NCBI GenBank assembly: GCA_023388535.1
Contig: JAEWFZ010000046.1
Span: forward strand, 1 to 28,876
Length of the DNA: 28,876 bases
Direction of reading: 5' to 3'
Source of the DNA: Bacillota bacterium
GTDB taxonomy: Bacteria > Bacillota_I > Bacilli_A > Erysipelotrichales > Erysipelotrichaceae
Part shown: piece by piece, positions 22,985 through 28,876 of the stretch
How positions within the stretch are numbered: the first letter of the stretch is position 1
Layout: every line of letters starts with the position of its first letter
Notes under the pieces: generated by a model
Told to the model about the DNA's origin: nothing
Seen by the model: only the letters and a program-made list of their open reading frames with translations
The model's database searches: none
Made by a program: the position numbers and the translations under genes

Positions 22985-23134
22985 ATGGGTTACTTCTTTT
23001 CTGGGATGATAATGAGCCTCTTTTTAATTACTAAAATTCTCATGAGAAATATTGATAAGCAAAATAAAACAATTACTCAAATGATTGATAAAAATATTTT
23101 TTATGGATTAAAACCAAGGATGCGTGGAAAATAG
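22985..23134 (+). CDS. Possible 49-residue membrane peptide
   Basis: ATG 22985 has GAAGGAA ten bases ahead. The peptide begins MGYFFSGMIMSLFLITKIL, one likely membrane helix, then a polar tail (NIDKQNKTITQMIDKN…) ending RMRGK. It resembles small membrane proteins in outline only. It lies in debris between the resistance-like cluster and the defence operon and may be chance. Confidence 0.25.
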   Translation: MGYFFSGMIMSLFLITKILMRNIDKQNKTITQMIDKNIFYGLKPRMRGK

Positions 23135-23220
23135 AAGTAGGAATAATATTGAATGATTATGAGATGAAATCTGTTGCTAATATCGGGGAAAATAGATATT
23201 CCTGAGCAGCTTATACAATA

Positions 23221-23264
23221 AAAACCAACTTAATAAGATTTTCAATCTGGAGAAAGTTGGTTTT
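23221..23264. terminator. Bidirectional terminator closing the defence operon
   Basis: AAAACCAACTT (23221-23231) and AAGTTGGTTTT (23254-23264) form a perfect 11-bp stem. Inside the loop AGATT pairs with AATCT. T-runs follow in both directions. It begins directly after the stop of the methyltransferase gene (minus strand). Confidence 0.85.
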
Positions 23265-23270
23265 TGTGTT

Positions 23271-24464
23271 TTACAAATTTTGATTCAATTTTTTAATAAT
23301 ATTTCGTATTGAGAAGGTGTGACTTTCAAGGATGACAAAATCATCAGGAATATTAGTTGATTCCAAGAGTCCTACAACAGCTGTTTTAATTATAATTTTC
23401 AGCTTTGAATCTTTGGTCTTTTTGTTTGAGTTCATCAACCAAACAATTTCATCGATAGTTTCTTCTGGTTTTTGAATTCTAACTGGAATTGGTTTGTCTT
23501 CAAAGTTATACTTTAAATACCCATCGACTGCGCGATTTCTTTGAACAATGGTAGCATCTAATGACTTCAGAATGCATAACTCAGATTCAGATTTCGTGTT
23601 ATACGTGCTTATACCATTTATTAGGAGATTTGATTCAGATTTAATTGGATTTTCAATTCGTTGTCGAGAAATCTCAACAGCCTCTTCTGATATATCAAAT
23701 CCAATATAATCTCTTTCCAATAATGAACTAGCAACTGCAGTAGTGCCACTTCCACAGAATGGGTCTAATACTATATCACCTTTATCTGTACTGATTTCTA
23801 TTATTCTCTCCAATAGAGTTAATGGCTTTTGGGTTGGATACCCAACACGCTCTTTGGCTTTGGGATTTAGAAAAGGGATATCCCAAACATCACTTAATGG
23901 AACTCCCTTTTTAGGAGCTGCTAATACAGGAACACCATTTTCGTCGCGTTTATATGTTGTTTTATTATTTTCTGATCTTACTCTTTCCTGCATGATTTGA
24001 TCTATGTTAGTTGTTGCAGAATAGTCTTCTAATAGTACATTAAATTTATAGTTTGAACTTTTACTGTACATAAATATGGTTTGATGGTTGTTTAAAAGCC
24101 CTTTCTTTGAGTTAGACCACCTTTTATATCTCCAAATAATTTCACTACGAAAGTTATTTACACCAAAAACTTCGTCTAAAACAATTCTGATATGATGGGA
24201 AGCGTTTCTATCACAGTGAACAAAAATAGAACCATCTCCTGTTAAGATTCTTTTAATTTCTATAAATCTTTCTGTAAGATACTCCTTATAGTGATTCATT
24301 GACTCCCAGCTGTCTTCAAATTCATATGTCTTATTTTCTTTATCAGATAATTTATGAGTTCTTTGGGTGAAGAAAGGCGGATCACAATAGACCATATTAA
24401 TAGACTCATTAGAAAGTTGAGCCATTAAATCTAAGCAATCGCCTTGAACTATTGAGTTTATCAA
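23271..24464 (-). CDS. Type II DNA methyltransferase, beta class (probable N6-adenine)
   Basis: 397 residues. Motif IV, DPPF (28-31), comes before the SAM motif DPFCGSGT (234-241), the order of beta-class amino-methyltransferases; GYPTQKPLTLLERII precedes the latter. DPPF, rather than SPPY, favours N6-adenine over N4-cytosine methylation. About 150 residues follow the SAM domain and are probably extra, with a stretch rich in Lys and Ile. The start is TTG 24464, eight bases after a perfect AAAGGAGG that overlaps the end of the endonuclease gene (stop 24468). Methylation should protect the host from the adjacent endonuclease. It is the last gene of the operon. Confidence 0.9.
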   Translation of the reverse strand: MINSIVQGDCLDLMAQLSNESINMVYCDPPFFTQRTHKLSDKENKTYEFEDSWESMNHYKEYLTERFIEIKRILTGDGSIFVHCDRNASHHIRIVLDEVFGVNNFRSEIIWRYKRWSNSKKGLLNNHQTIFMYSKSSNYKFNVLLEDYSATTNIDQIMQERVRSENNKTTYKRDENGVPVLAAPKKGVPLSDVWDIPFLNPKAKERVGYPTQKPLTLLERIIEISTDKGDIVLDPFCGSGTTAVASSLLERDYIGFDISEEAVEISRQRIENPIKSESNLLINGISTYNTKSESELCILKSLDATIVQRNRAVDGYLKYNFEDKPIPVRIQKPEETIDEIVWLMNSNKKTKDSKLKIIIKTAVVGLLESTNIPDDFVILESHTFSIRNIIKKLNQNL

Positions 24465-24467
24465 ATA

Positions 24468-25160
24468 CTATTCCTCCTTTTTATTAATATTTTCCTTATA
24501 TATATGCTCTAAAATGGCCAGTAAGTCAACTCCTGTTTTTTCTTTAATATGGTTCCAAGCGTCAGGACCAGCATAAAACTTTCCGCCATTTTCCTCGTAG
24601 TTATTTTTTAGTTTATCTTGAATCTTTATTGCTTGTGCTCTATTCGGAGAGAAAAACATAAGCCTTATTGGTGTGTATCCGTGGTGAATAGTGGCCCTTA
24701 CTCTTCTGTTCTCTTTATTAATGTGATCGCCATCAGTAGTTGCATCTCTCCATTTTATTTCATATGCTTCTTGTTCGTTGATTAAACAATCAATTTCAAA
24801 TTTCTTTGGGCTAGAATTAGGAATAGGGTTATCAATTTTTACTGTCTTGGCTTTTTCTTCTCCAAACTTTTCAACGAAACATAGCTTAGCTGCTTCTTCC
24901 GCAAATGCTCCTGCATATTTATATAGAAATCGCCCTTTATTTTGGTATACATCAATCATTTTACCTTCAGCTTTATCTACTCCTAAAACACCATAAATTA
25001 AATAATGATCATCATTATCAAGTTCCATTTCTGTTACTCTATCATTCACTTTTTCAGCTAATTTTCCCATCTCTATTTTAGCTAATTCACGAATTTTGTC
25101 TTCAATTGTCTTTTTCTCACTAATCTCATCTAAGTCTTTTTTTGTTAAATCATCTTGCAT
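24468..25160 (-). CDS. ApaLI-like type II restriction endonuclease
   Basis: 230 residues from ATG 25160, seven bases after AGGGAG; several upstream in-frame ATGs lie within the regulator gene and lack spacing. The blocks YLIYGVLGV, VYQNKGRFLYKYAGAFAEEA, EIKWRDATTDGDH and GYTPIRLMFFSPNR are, to my memory, typical of the ApaLI-like restriction endonuclease family. A PD-(D/E)xK active site fits D124 in FEIDC and E134-I-K136 in AYEIKWRD. The expected target of the family prototype is GTGCAC; specificity of this member is inferred. The start overlaps the XRE gene stop by 11 bases, so translation is probably coupled. Confidence 0.8.
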   Translation of the reverse strand: MQDDLTKKDLDEISEKKTIEDKIRELAKIEMGKLAEKVNDRVTEMELDNDDHYLIYGVLGVDKAEGKMIDVYQNKGRFLYKYAGAFAEEAAKLCFVEKFGEEKAKTVKIDNPIPNSSPKKFEIDCLINEQEAYEIKWRDATTDGDHINKENRRVRATIHHGYTPIRLMFFSPNRAQAIKIQDKLKNNYEENGGKFYAGPDAWNHIKEKTGVDLLAILEHIYKENINKKEE

Positions 25161-25392
25161 ATTCATTCTCCCTATCATCATTTTCATCATGAACAGTTTC
25201 TACAATGTCGTGTAAATCGCAGTTCAATGCATTACATATTCTAATTAACACATCAGTGTTAACATTCTGACCTTTGCCTAACTTAGCAATTGGGGCGGAG
25301 CTTAGACCTGTGATTTTTCGAAGATCCTGCTTAGTCATTCCTCTATCTATCAACAGTTTCCATAATCGGTTGTAGCTTAGGCTGATACCCAT
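25150..25392 (-). CDS. XRE-family helix-turn-helix regulator (YozG-like)
   Basis: 80 residues from ATG 25392, eight bases after AAGGAG; a GTG three codons earlier overlaps the upstream stop. Almost the whole protein is one helix-turn-helix domain: LSYNRLWKLLIDRGMTKQDL, TGLSSAPIAKLGKGQNV and LIRICNALNCDLHDIVE. It starts five bases after the ATPase gene stop and runs 11 bases into the endonuclease gene, so it sits between the two halves of the operon. It could act as a controller of the restriction genes, like C proteins, although it is closer to generic YozG-type regulators. The acidic tail DENDDRENEYAR is unusual. Confidence 0.88.
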   Translation of the reverse strand: MGISLSYNRLWKLLIDRGMTKQDLRKITGLSSAPIAKLGKGQNVNTDVLIRICNALNCDLHDIVETVHDENDDRENEYAR

Positions 25393-25397
25393 AATTC

Positions 25398-27035
25398 TCA
25401 CTCCTTAATATTCCATGAGCGTCCAAATAGTTCATCGCCATTTTCGTTAAGGCGAATGACAGCGGTGCTATTAAGAATCAGGCTTGTTTCTTCTGAGTAA
25501 GATTCTCCTTTGTCAAAAGCAATGAATATTTGTTTGTCAAATTCTGTGTATAGCTGAATAATCTTATTGAGTGGTTCATCACCGATGTTTTTGAATAGAA
25601 GCGAATCATGCGCCAGTGCAGGCAACATAGTTGTTTCTAAAACACTAAGGTCAAATACAATAAGACTCTTATATGAAGTTCCTGTACCACTATCATCAGG
25701 TGTATAGAATTCATAAGTTGTACCACTGTCTAAATCTAGCACGGGAGCTTTTCTTTTTTTCTCGTAGATTCTATCATTAAATCGCACCATTTGCTCATTT
25801 ATGCTGCTCTCAATCCTACGCAATTCAGCTTCTTCAACTTTCTGAAGTTGTTCTTTGACACCCTTCTTTGAAACATTTAATTCCTCAACCAAAAGATAAT
25901 CTCGGTTTTGTGCTTCAAGTCTTTCTATAGCAAGATTTAACTCTTTGTATTTATTCAGGTAAGTAGTTGAATAGTTTGCTGGCTCTCCATGCTTAGAAAG
26001 CTGATTTTTCAGGCTATCAATTTCATGGTTTAATCGTTCAAGATTTTTGCTCAACTCTTTTCTCTGTTGCTCATATTCAGCCATCAGTATTACACTTAAT
26101 TTTTCATGGAAAGATTCAATTTCAGATATTTTACGAATATTAACCCCGGGAAAGAACTGCTCTAACTCTTCATAAGGACCATGATGAACTTCCGGATTTG
26201 AAGAGAGATTGTCCTCAACAAGACTTAACTGTGTTTTAGTTGATGTTCTGTTTCTCATCAAAATGTTTAATTGAGTCTTGATTTGACTTATCTGATCTGC
26301 CTGTTTCAAATCAAGGTCTACATAATTAGAGTTATTAGAGACGGTGTGATCTCTCAAGTCATCTTTGAGTTTTTCTAACTGACTAAGATTTTCGTTATAA
26401 CGCTTCTTTGTTGTGATAGAGCCGTACGATATAACATCCTGTTTCTTTGCTTTCTTGAGGGCATCGAGTTTATCAGATACTTTTTTAAATTCTGTTCGAT
26501 ATGACTCAATAACCTCAAATGAGTTAAATAACTTTTCTAATGCAGTAATTGCGGCTACATTTTTTTCTCTTGGATCGCTATGTAGGGGTTTCTTTTCGTC
26601 ATGGTTGTTCTTTCCATAGATTCTAAAGTAGCGACTAATTAGCTCTCTAAATGAACTTCCATAGAAATCAACTCCATACTGTTCTTGTAAAAAAGATAAA
26701 AAGTCCTTAATGTTAATTTCCTCAATAAAATTAAATTTCCCATCGCATTTATTAATTGTAGTTCTCTGCGTGGTACTTCTAGAAAAAAAGTAAGATCTAC
26801 CATTGAACTCAAATTCAAAATTAATCGTATGAAGTCCCACTTGGTTTACAGCATCGCTATCAAGGTAGGAGTTTCCGCCGTATGCAAAGTCAATAATAAG
26901 TAGCAAGGTTGATTTGCCGATGGAGTTATTAGCATTCAAACCCCCAAGAATCGTATTAAGCCCTTTCTTGAACTCTATTGGTGGACGCACTTGCCCTTTG
27001 GAAATAAATTTATCGCACTGAATCTTCTTCAACAT
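25398..27035 (-). CDS. DUF2326 SMC-like ATPase of an ABC-3C system
   Basis: 545 residues from ATG 27035; a TTG two codons earlier is possible. The ABC-type Walker A is GLNANNSIGKST (about 32-43) near the N-terminus. A long coiled coil follows (about 180-410, Lys/Glu/Leu-rich with KKAKKQ and LNHEIDSLKNQLS). Near the C-terminus is the Walker B-like ALAHDSLLF (about 473-481) of the DUF2326 domain, then IFIAFDKGESY. This split-head, SMC/RecN-like layout is the ATPase of three-component ABC (ABC-3C) conflict systems, which are proposed to sense invading nucleic acid and switch on a linked effector. Its start overlaps the middle-component gene by 26 bases, and an XRE gene follows directly. Confidence 0.85.
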   Translation of the reverse strand: MLKKIQCDKFISKGQVRPPIEFKKGLNTILGGLNANNSIGKSTLLLIIDFAYGGNSYLDSDAVNQVGLHTINFEFEFNGRSYFFSRSTTQRTTINKCDGKFNFIEEINIKDFLSFLQEQYGVDFYGSSFRELISRYFRIYGKNNHDEKKPLHSDPREKNVAAITALEKLFNSFEVIESYRTEFKKVSDKLDALKKAKKQDVISYGSITTKKRYNENLSQLEKLKDDLRDHTVSNNSNYVDLDLKQADQISQIKTQLNILMRNRTSTKTQLSLVEDNLSSNPEVHHGPYEELEQFFPGVNIRKISEIESFHEKLSVILMAEYEQQRKELSKNLERLNHEIDSLKNQLSKHGEPANYSTTYLNKYKELNLAIERLEAQNRDYLLVEELNVSKKGVKEQLQKVEEAELRRIESSINEQMVRFNDRIYEKKRKAPVLDLDSGTTYEFYTPDDSGTGTSYKSLIVFDLSVLETTMLPALAHDSLLFKNIGDEPLNKIIQLYTEFDKQIFIAFDKGESYSEETSLILNSTAVIRLNENGDELFGRSWNIKE

Positions 27036-27252
27036 AGACAATCACGCCCCTTTCTTCATCGAGTTCGATTTTTCTTAATGCATAAAGACAGCATAACGTT
27101 TCTGTATAATCTTCTATATCTAAAAACAGACTTTTGTTTGTGTTATATAATTCCTCTACTGAGTAAGGTCTATTATTCAAGCACTTTATAAGTACTGGAA
27201 ATTTAGCCAGGGTACTTTCTTTATAGCTAAACAGTTTGTTTGGAAGGAGCAT
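27010..27252 (-). CDS. ABC-3C middle component (MC6-like)
   Basis: 80 residues from ATG 27252 (GAGG six bases ahead). The opening MLLPNKLFSYKESTLAKF recalls the (M)LPNKxxxxxESLL start of the ABC-3C middle-component family MC6 and relatives. The rest, NRPYSVEELYNT…, CCLYALRKIELDEERG, has the winged-helix-like build of that group. The protein is thought to bridge effector and ATPase. It overlaps the effector gene by 26 bases on one side and the ATPase gene on the other; this tight nesting supports an obligate complex. The subfamily number is a guess. Confidence 0.7.
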   Translation of the reverse strand: MLLPNKLFSYKESTLAKFPVLIKCLNNRPYSVEELYNTNKSLFLDIEDYTETLCCLYALRKIELDEERGVIVYVEEDSVR

Positions 27253-28348
27253 CGAATACCTCACATTTCTGTACAAAAAATGAAATAACTACCTCACAGG
27301 CTACTCTGGATTTGTTTGTGATGCCCATAAGCCACTCAACGAGGGAATTATAAATTTCGTCTTGCACACTTGTTTTTTCTAATGCTGTGACATACGCAAG
27401 TCTTATTTGCGATGACAGCACATTGTAATTCATTTTCTTTTCTCTAGACAAAGATTTAAACTGTGTTTCAATAAACGGATAATACTGAGTCACATTAAAA
27501 ATGTTAGCTCTTAATAAGAGGTAATTATTCTTGTAAATCTTATCTCTTACAGATTGAGGTTCATAATTTAACTTGGTGATTTCATTTGGGTCGGTTACAT
27601 AAAGAACTTCCAAAACTTCCGATATGGCTTCTTCAACTTTTATATCCGTAAGTGATTTCTGAGCTAATAAAAGTTCGTACATAGATATCTTTAAATCCTG
27701 CAACTCGATTTGTTCTTCTTCTGTATGAGATAGTAAATATTTTGCTGCACATTCTGGACAAAGAGCAATTAAATTTTCGCTATGCTCTCCACTTTCACTA
27801 TCTATCATAATCACGTCAAAATATGCTTGTGTTGCTTCGTTGTTACTCAATACGAGTGGTTTACTACACCCCTTAAAAGGGCAATTTCCTTTGTTTTCTA
27901 CTAACAATTGATTTCCATATCTATGTCTTAAATAGTATTTTGAAGGCATTAAGGACTTTTGCACATCAGTGTTTTCACCAGCAGCTTTATAAAGAATATC
28001 TAAGAAAAGTTTTCCTGCTATTGTGCCAACTATATCAGGGGTAACTGTTGGATCGTACTTTTTGAAGTCATCCGACAATCTTTCAATTACAACCTCATCA
28101 TTTGAATTCACCGAATCAACAAAATTTTGAAATTCAACCTCTGCGATTATTCCTCTAGCGTATTCAGGAGATAGAGGTCTTTTTCCATTTGCATAAGATT
28201 TCAAAGTTTCGTCTGACTGATCTTGAGAAGGGTCAACATCGCCATCAGTTTTAGTAATCATAGCTATTAGATTTCGCACTAACTTAGCATTTGCTCTTTC
28301 TTTACCTAGTACAGGTTTCATTAGATTGAAGAAATCATTAAATTCCAT
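27227..28348 (-). CDS. ABC-3C effector with HNH-like zinc domain and CTD
   Basis: 373 residues from ATG 28348 (AAAGGAG eight bases ahead). Three parts are visible: an N-terminal helical domain (1-125) with YANGKRPLSPEYAR; a central zinc-ribbon HNH-like fold with C156, C161, C197 and C200 (NCPFKGC … ENLIALCPEC); and a C-terminal helical domain ending SRVACEVVISFFVQKCEVFD, the type of ending seen in ABC-3C effector C-terminal domains, which bind the middle component. The central domain keeps the HNH asparagine (N192) and IALCPEC, but where the first catalytic His is expected it has D178 (YFDVIMID). It may be a diverged DNA nuclease or a non-cleaving sensor. It is the first gene of the operon. 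Confidence 0.75.
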   Translation of the reverse strand: MEFNDFFNLMKPVLGKERANAKLVRNLIAMITKTDGDVDPSQDQSDETLKSYANGKRPLSPEYARGIIAEVEFQNFVDSVNSNDEVVIERLSDDFKKYDPTVTPDIVGTIAGKLFLDILYKAAGENTDVQKSLMPSKYYLRHRYGNQLLVENKGNCPFKGCSKPLVLSNNEATQAYFDVIMIDSESGEHSENLIALCPECAAKYLLSHTEEEQIELQDLKISMYELLLAQKSLTDIKVEEAISEVLEVLYVTDPNEITKLNYEPQSVRDKIYKNNYLLLRANIFNVTQYYPFIETQFKSLSREKKMNYNVLSSQIRLAYVTALEKTSVQDEIYNSLVEWLMGITNKSRVACEVVISFFVQKCEVFDAPSKQTV

Positions 28349-28385
28349 TACGTTAACTCCTTTCAAGATAGTTGTCCCACTTTGT

Positions 28386-28431
28386 ACCCACCTTCGGCCT
28401 GGAACGTACCCAGTTCGAAAGGTGGGTTTTT
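28386..28431. promoter_or_regulatory. Strong palindrome between the operon and the divergent small gene
   Basis: ACCCACCTT (28386-28394) pairs perfectly with AAGGTGGGT (28419-28427); inside, CTGG pairs with CCAG or GAAC with GTTC. On the + strand TTTTT follows (28427-28431), as in a terminator, but no + gene lies to the left. On the minus strand it lies in the leader about 38 bp before the operon start, without a T-run. It could be an operator, an antisense terminator or an attenuating leader. Confidence 0.5.
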
Positions 28432-28572
28432 ATATTATGTAGATAGGATTTAAACCAGCATCATTTAGTTAAGGCATAACAAAGATATTCTATCATGTAT
28501 CTTTGCGAAAATCTACATTATATTTACGAAAATGAATGCACGAATCCAAAAAACGGAAAGGAGGTAGTGCAG

Positions 28573-28716
28573 ATGGCCAAACGTAATACGAAGCAAACAT
28601 CAAAAAGAGTTGCGTCAAAAGCAAGCAAAATTCTTAACGATGGACGCTACAGTAAGAAATCCAAGTCAGTGGCTGGCAGTGCTTTAAGTCAAACTAGACC
28701 AAGCAAGAAAAAGTAA
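28573..28716 (+). CDS. Small, highly basic protein (47 residues)
   Basis: ATG 28573 follows a perfect AAAGGAGG by eight bases; the longer frame from 28495 is not needed. The peptide begins MAKRNTKQTSKRVASKASKI, has a middle NDGRYSKKSKSVAGSALS and ends RPSKKK: about a third Lys/Arg, many Ser and Thr, no hydrophobic segment. I have a general memory of such small KRNTKxTSKxVAxxAS proteins in mobile or accessory regions, but no known function. The charge suggests nucleic-acid binding. It is read away from the defence operon across a shared control region. Confidence 0.65.
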   Translation: MAKRNTKQTSKRVASKASKILNDGRYSKKSKSVAGSALSQTRPSKKK

Positions 28717-28876
28717 TTTTCAGAACAGATGATAGGTAGCGACAGATTTGAATAATCAGCCTACTTATCCTCCCTAAGGGAGAAATCTATCCAGAGCGGT
28801 TATCGCTCAACAAAATCAATCTCAAAGTCCTAGTGCGCATACGGACGGCGGGATGCATAAGAGTTCAGAACACAGT
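28717..28876. other. Window end, no gene seen
   Basis: CTCCC/GGGAG (around 28772-28784) and GAGCG/CGCTC (28795-28808) can form small hairpins. GTTATCGCTCAAC (28800-28812) repeats a 13-mer at 22791-22803. Frames run off the edge without a recognisable motif. Confidence 0.35.

Noticed and set aside
1..28876. CRISPR arrays, tRNA or rRNA genes
   Set aside because: No regularly spaced repeat array, cloverleaf with conserved arms, or rRNA signature was seen; this was judged by reading, not by a dedicated scan.

Overview
The window looks like chromosome of a low-GC, Gram-positive-type bacterium (Bacillota or a related lineage). Supporting signs are strong AAGGAGG-type ribosome sites, lipoproteins with a lipobox, a Mn-type superoxide dismutase, a CoA-disulfide reductase, and short hairpin-plus-T terminators. 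TGA acts as a stop, so the Mycoplasma/Spiroplasma code does not apply. Species is not claimed.

Positions 1-5200 are an accessory strip. It holds two fragments of IS30-family transposases, the right end and C-terminus of an ISL3-family element, a 5'-truncated IS3-family element, a rubrerythrin gene, and two lipoprotein genes. The second lipoprotein gene is broken by a one-base frameshift just after its signal peptide. Both lipoprotein genes have a recognisable promoter and a similar hairpin at the predicted 5' end of the mRNA.

Positions 5200-19700 look like ordinary chromosome: an MlrC-family metallopeptidase, an integral membrane protein, a macrodomain protein next to an RluF-type pseudouridine synthase, a DUF503 protein, a SemiSWEET-like transporter, an RtcB RNA ligase, kbl overlapping an SDR-type L-threonine dehydrogenase (threonine to glycine plus acetyl-CoA), a CoA-disulfide reductase with a rhodanese domain, Tex, superoxide dismutase, an inositol-monophosphatase-family enzyme, and an iron-sulfur RlmD-like rRNA methyltransferase. 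Well-formed terminators separate most of these units.

Positions 19700-22320 carry an antibiotic-response-like cluster: a Vat-type streptogramin A acetyltransferase, a Lnu-type lincosamide nucleotidyltransferase, and an AraC regulator with a GyrI-like effector domain. Next comes about 900 bp of mostly non-coding debris, with hairpins, short repeats and a probable IS end that resembles another copy near 3780.

Positions 23270-28350 hold the most interesting unit: six tightly packed minus-strand genes that read as one defence operon. In transcription order they are an HNH-like effector with an ABC-3C C-terminal domain, a small ABC-3C middle component, a DUF2326 SMC-like ATPase, a small XRE regulator, an ApaLI-like restriction endonuclease, and a beta-class DNA methyltransferase. 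An ABC-three-component system and a type II restriction-modification system appear to be fused into one transcription unit. A divergent gene for a small, very basic protein flanks it. A 13-bp direct repeat lies near both edges but may be chance.
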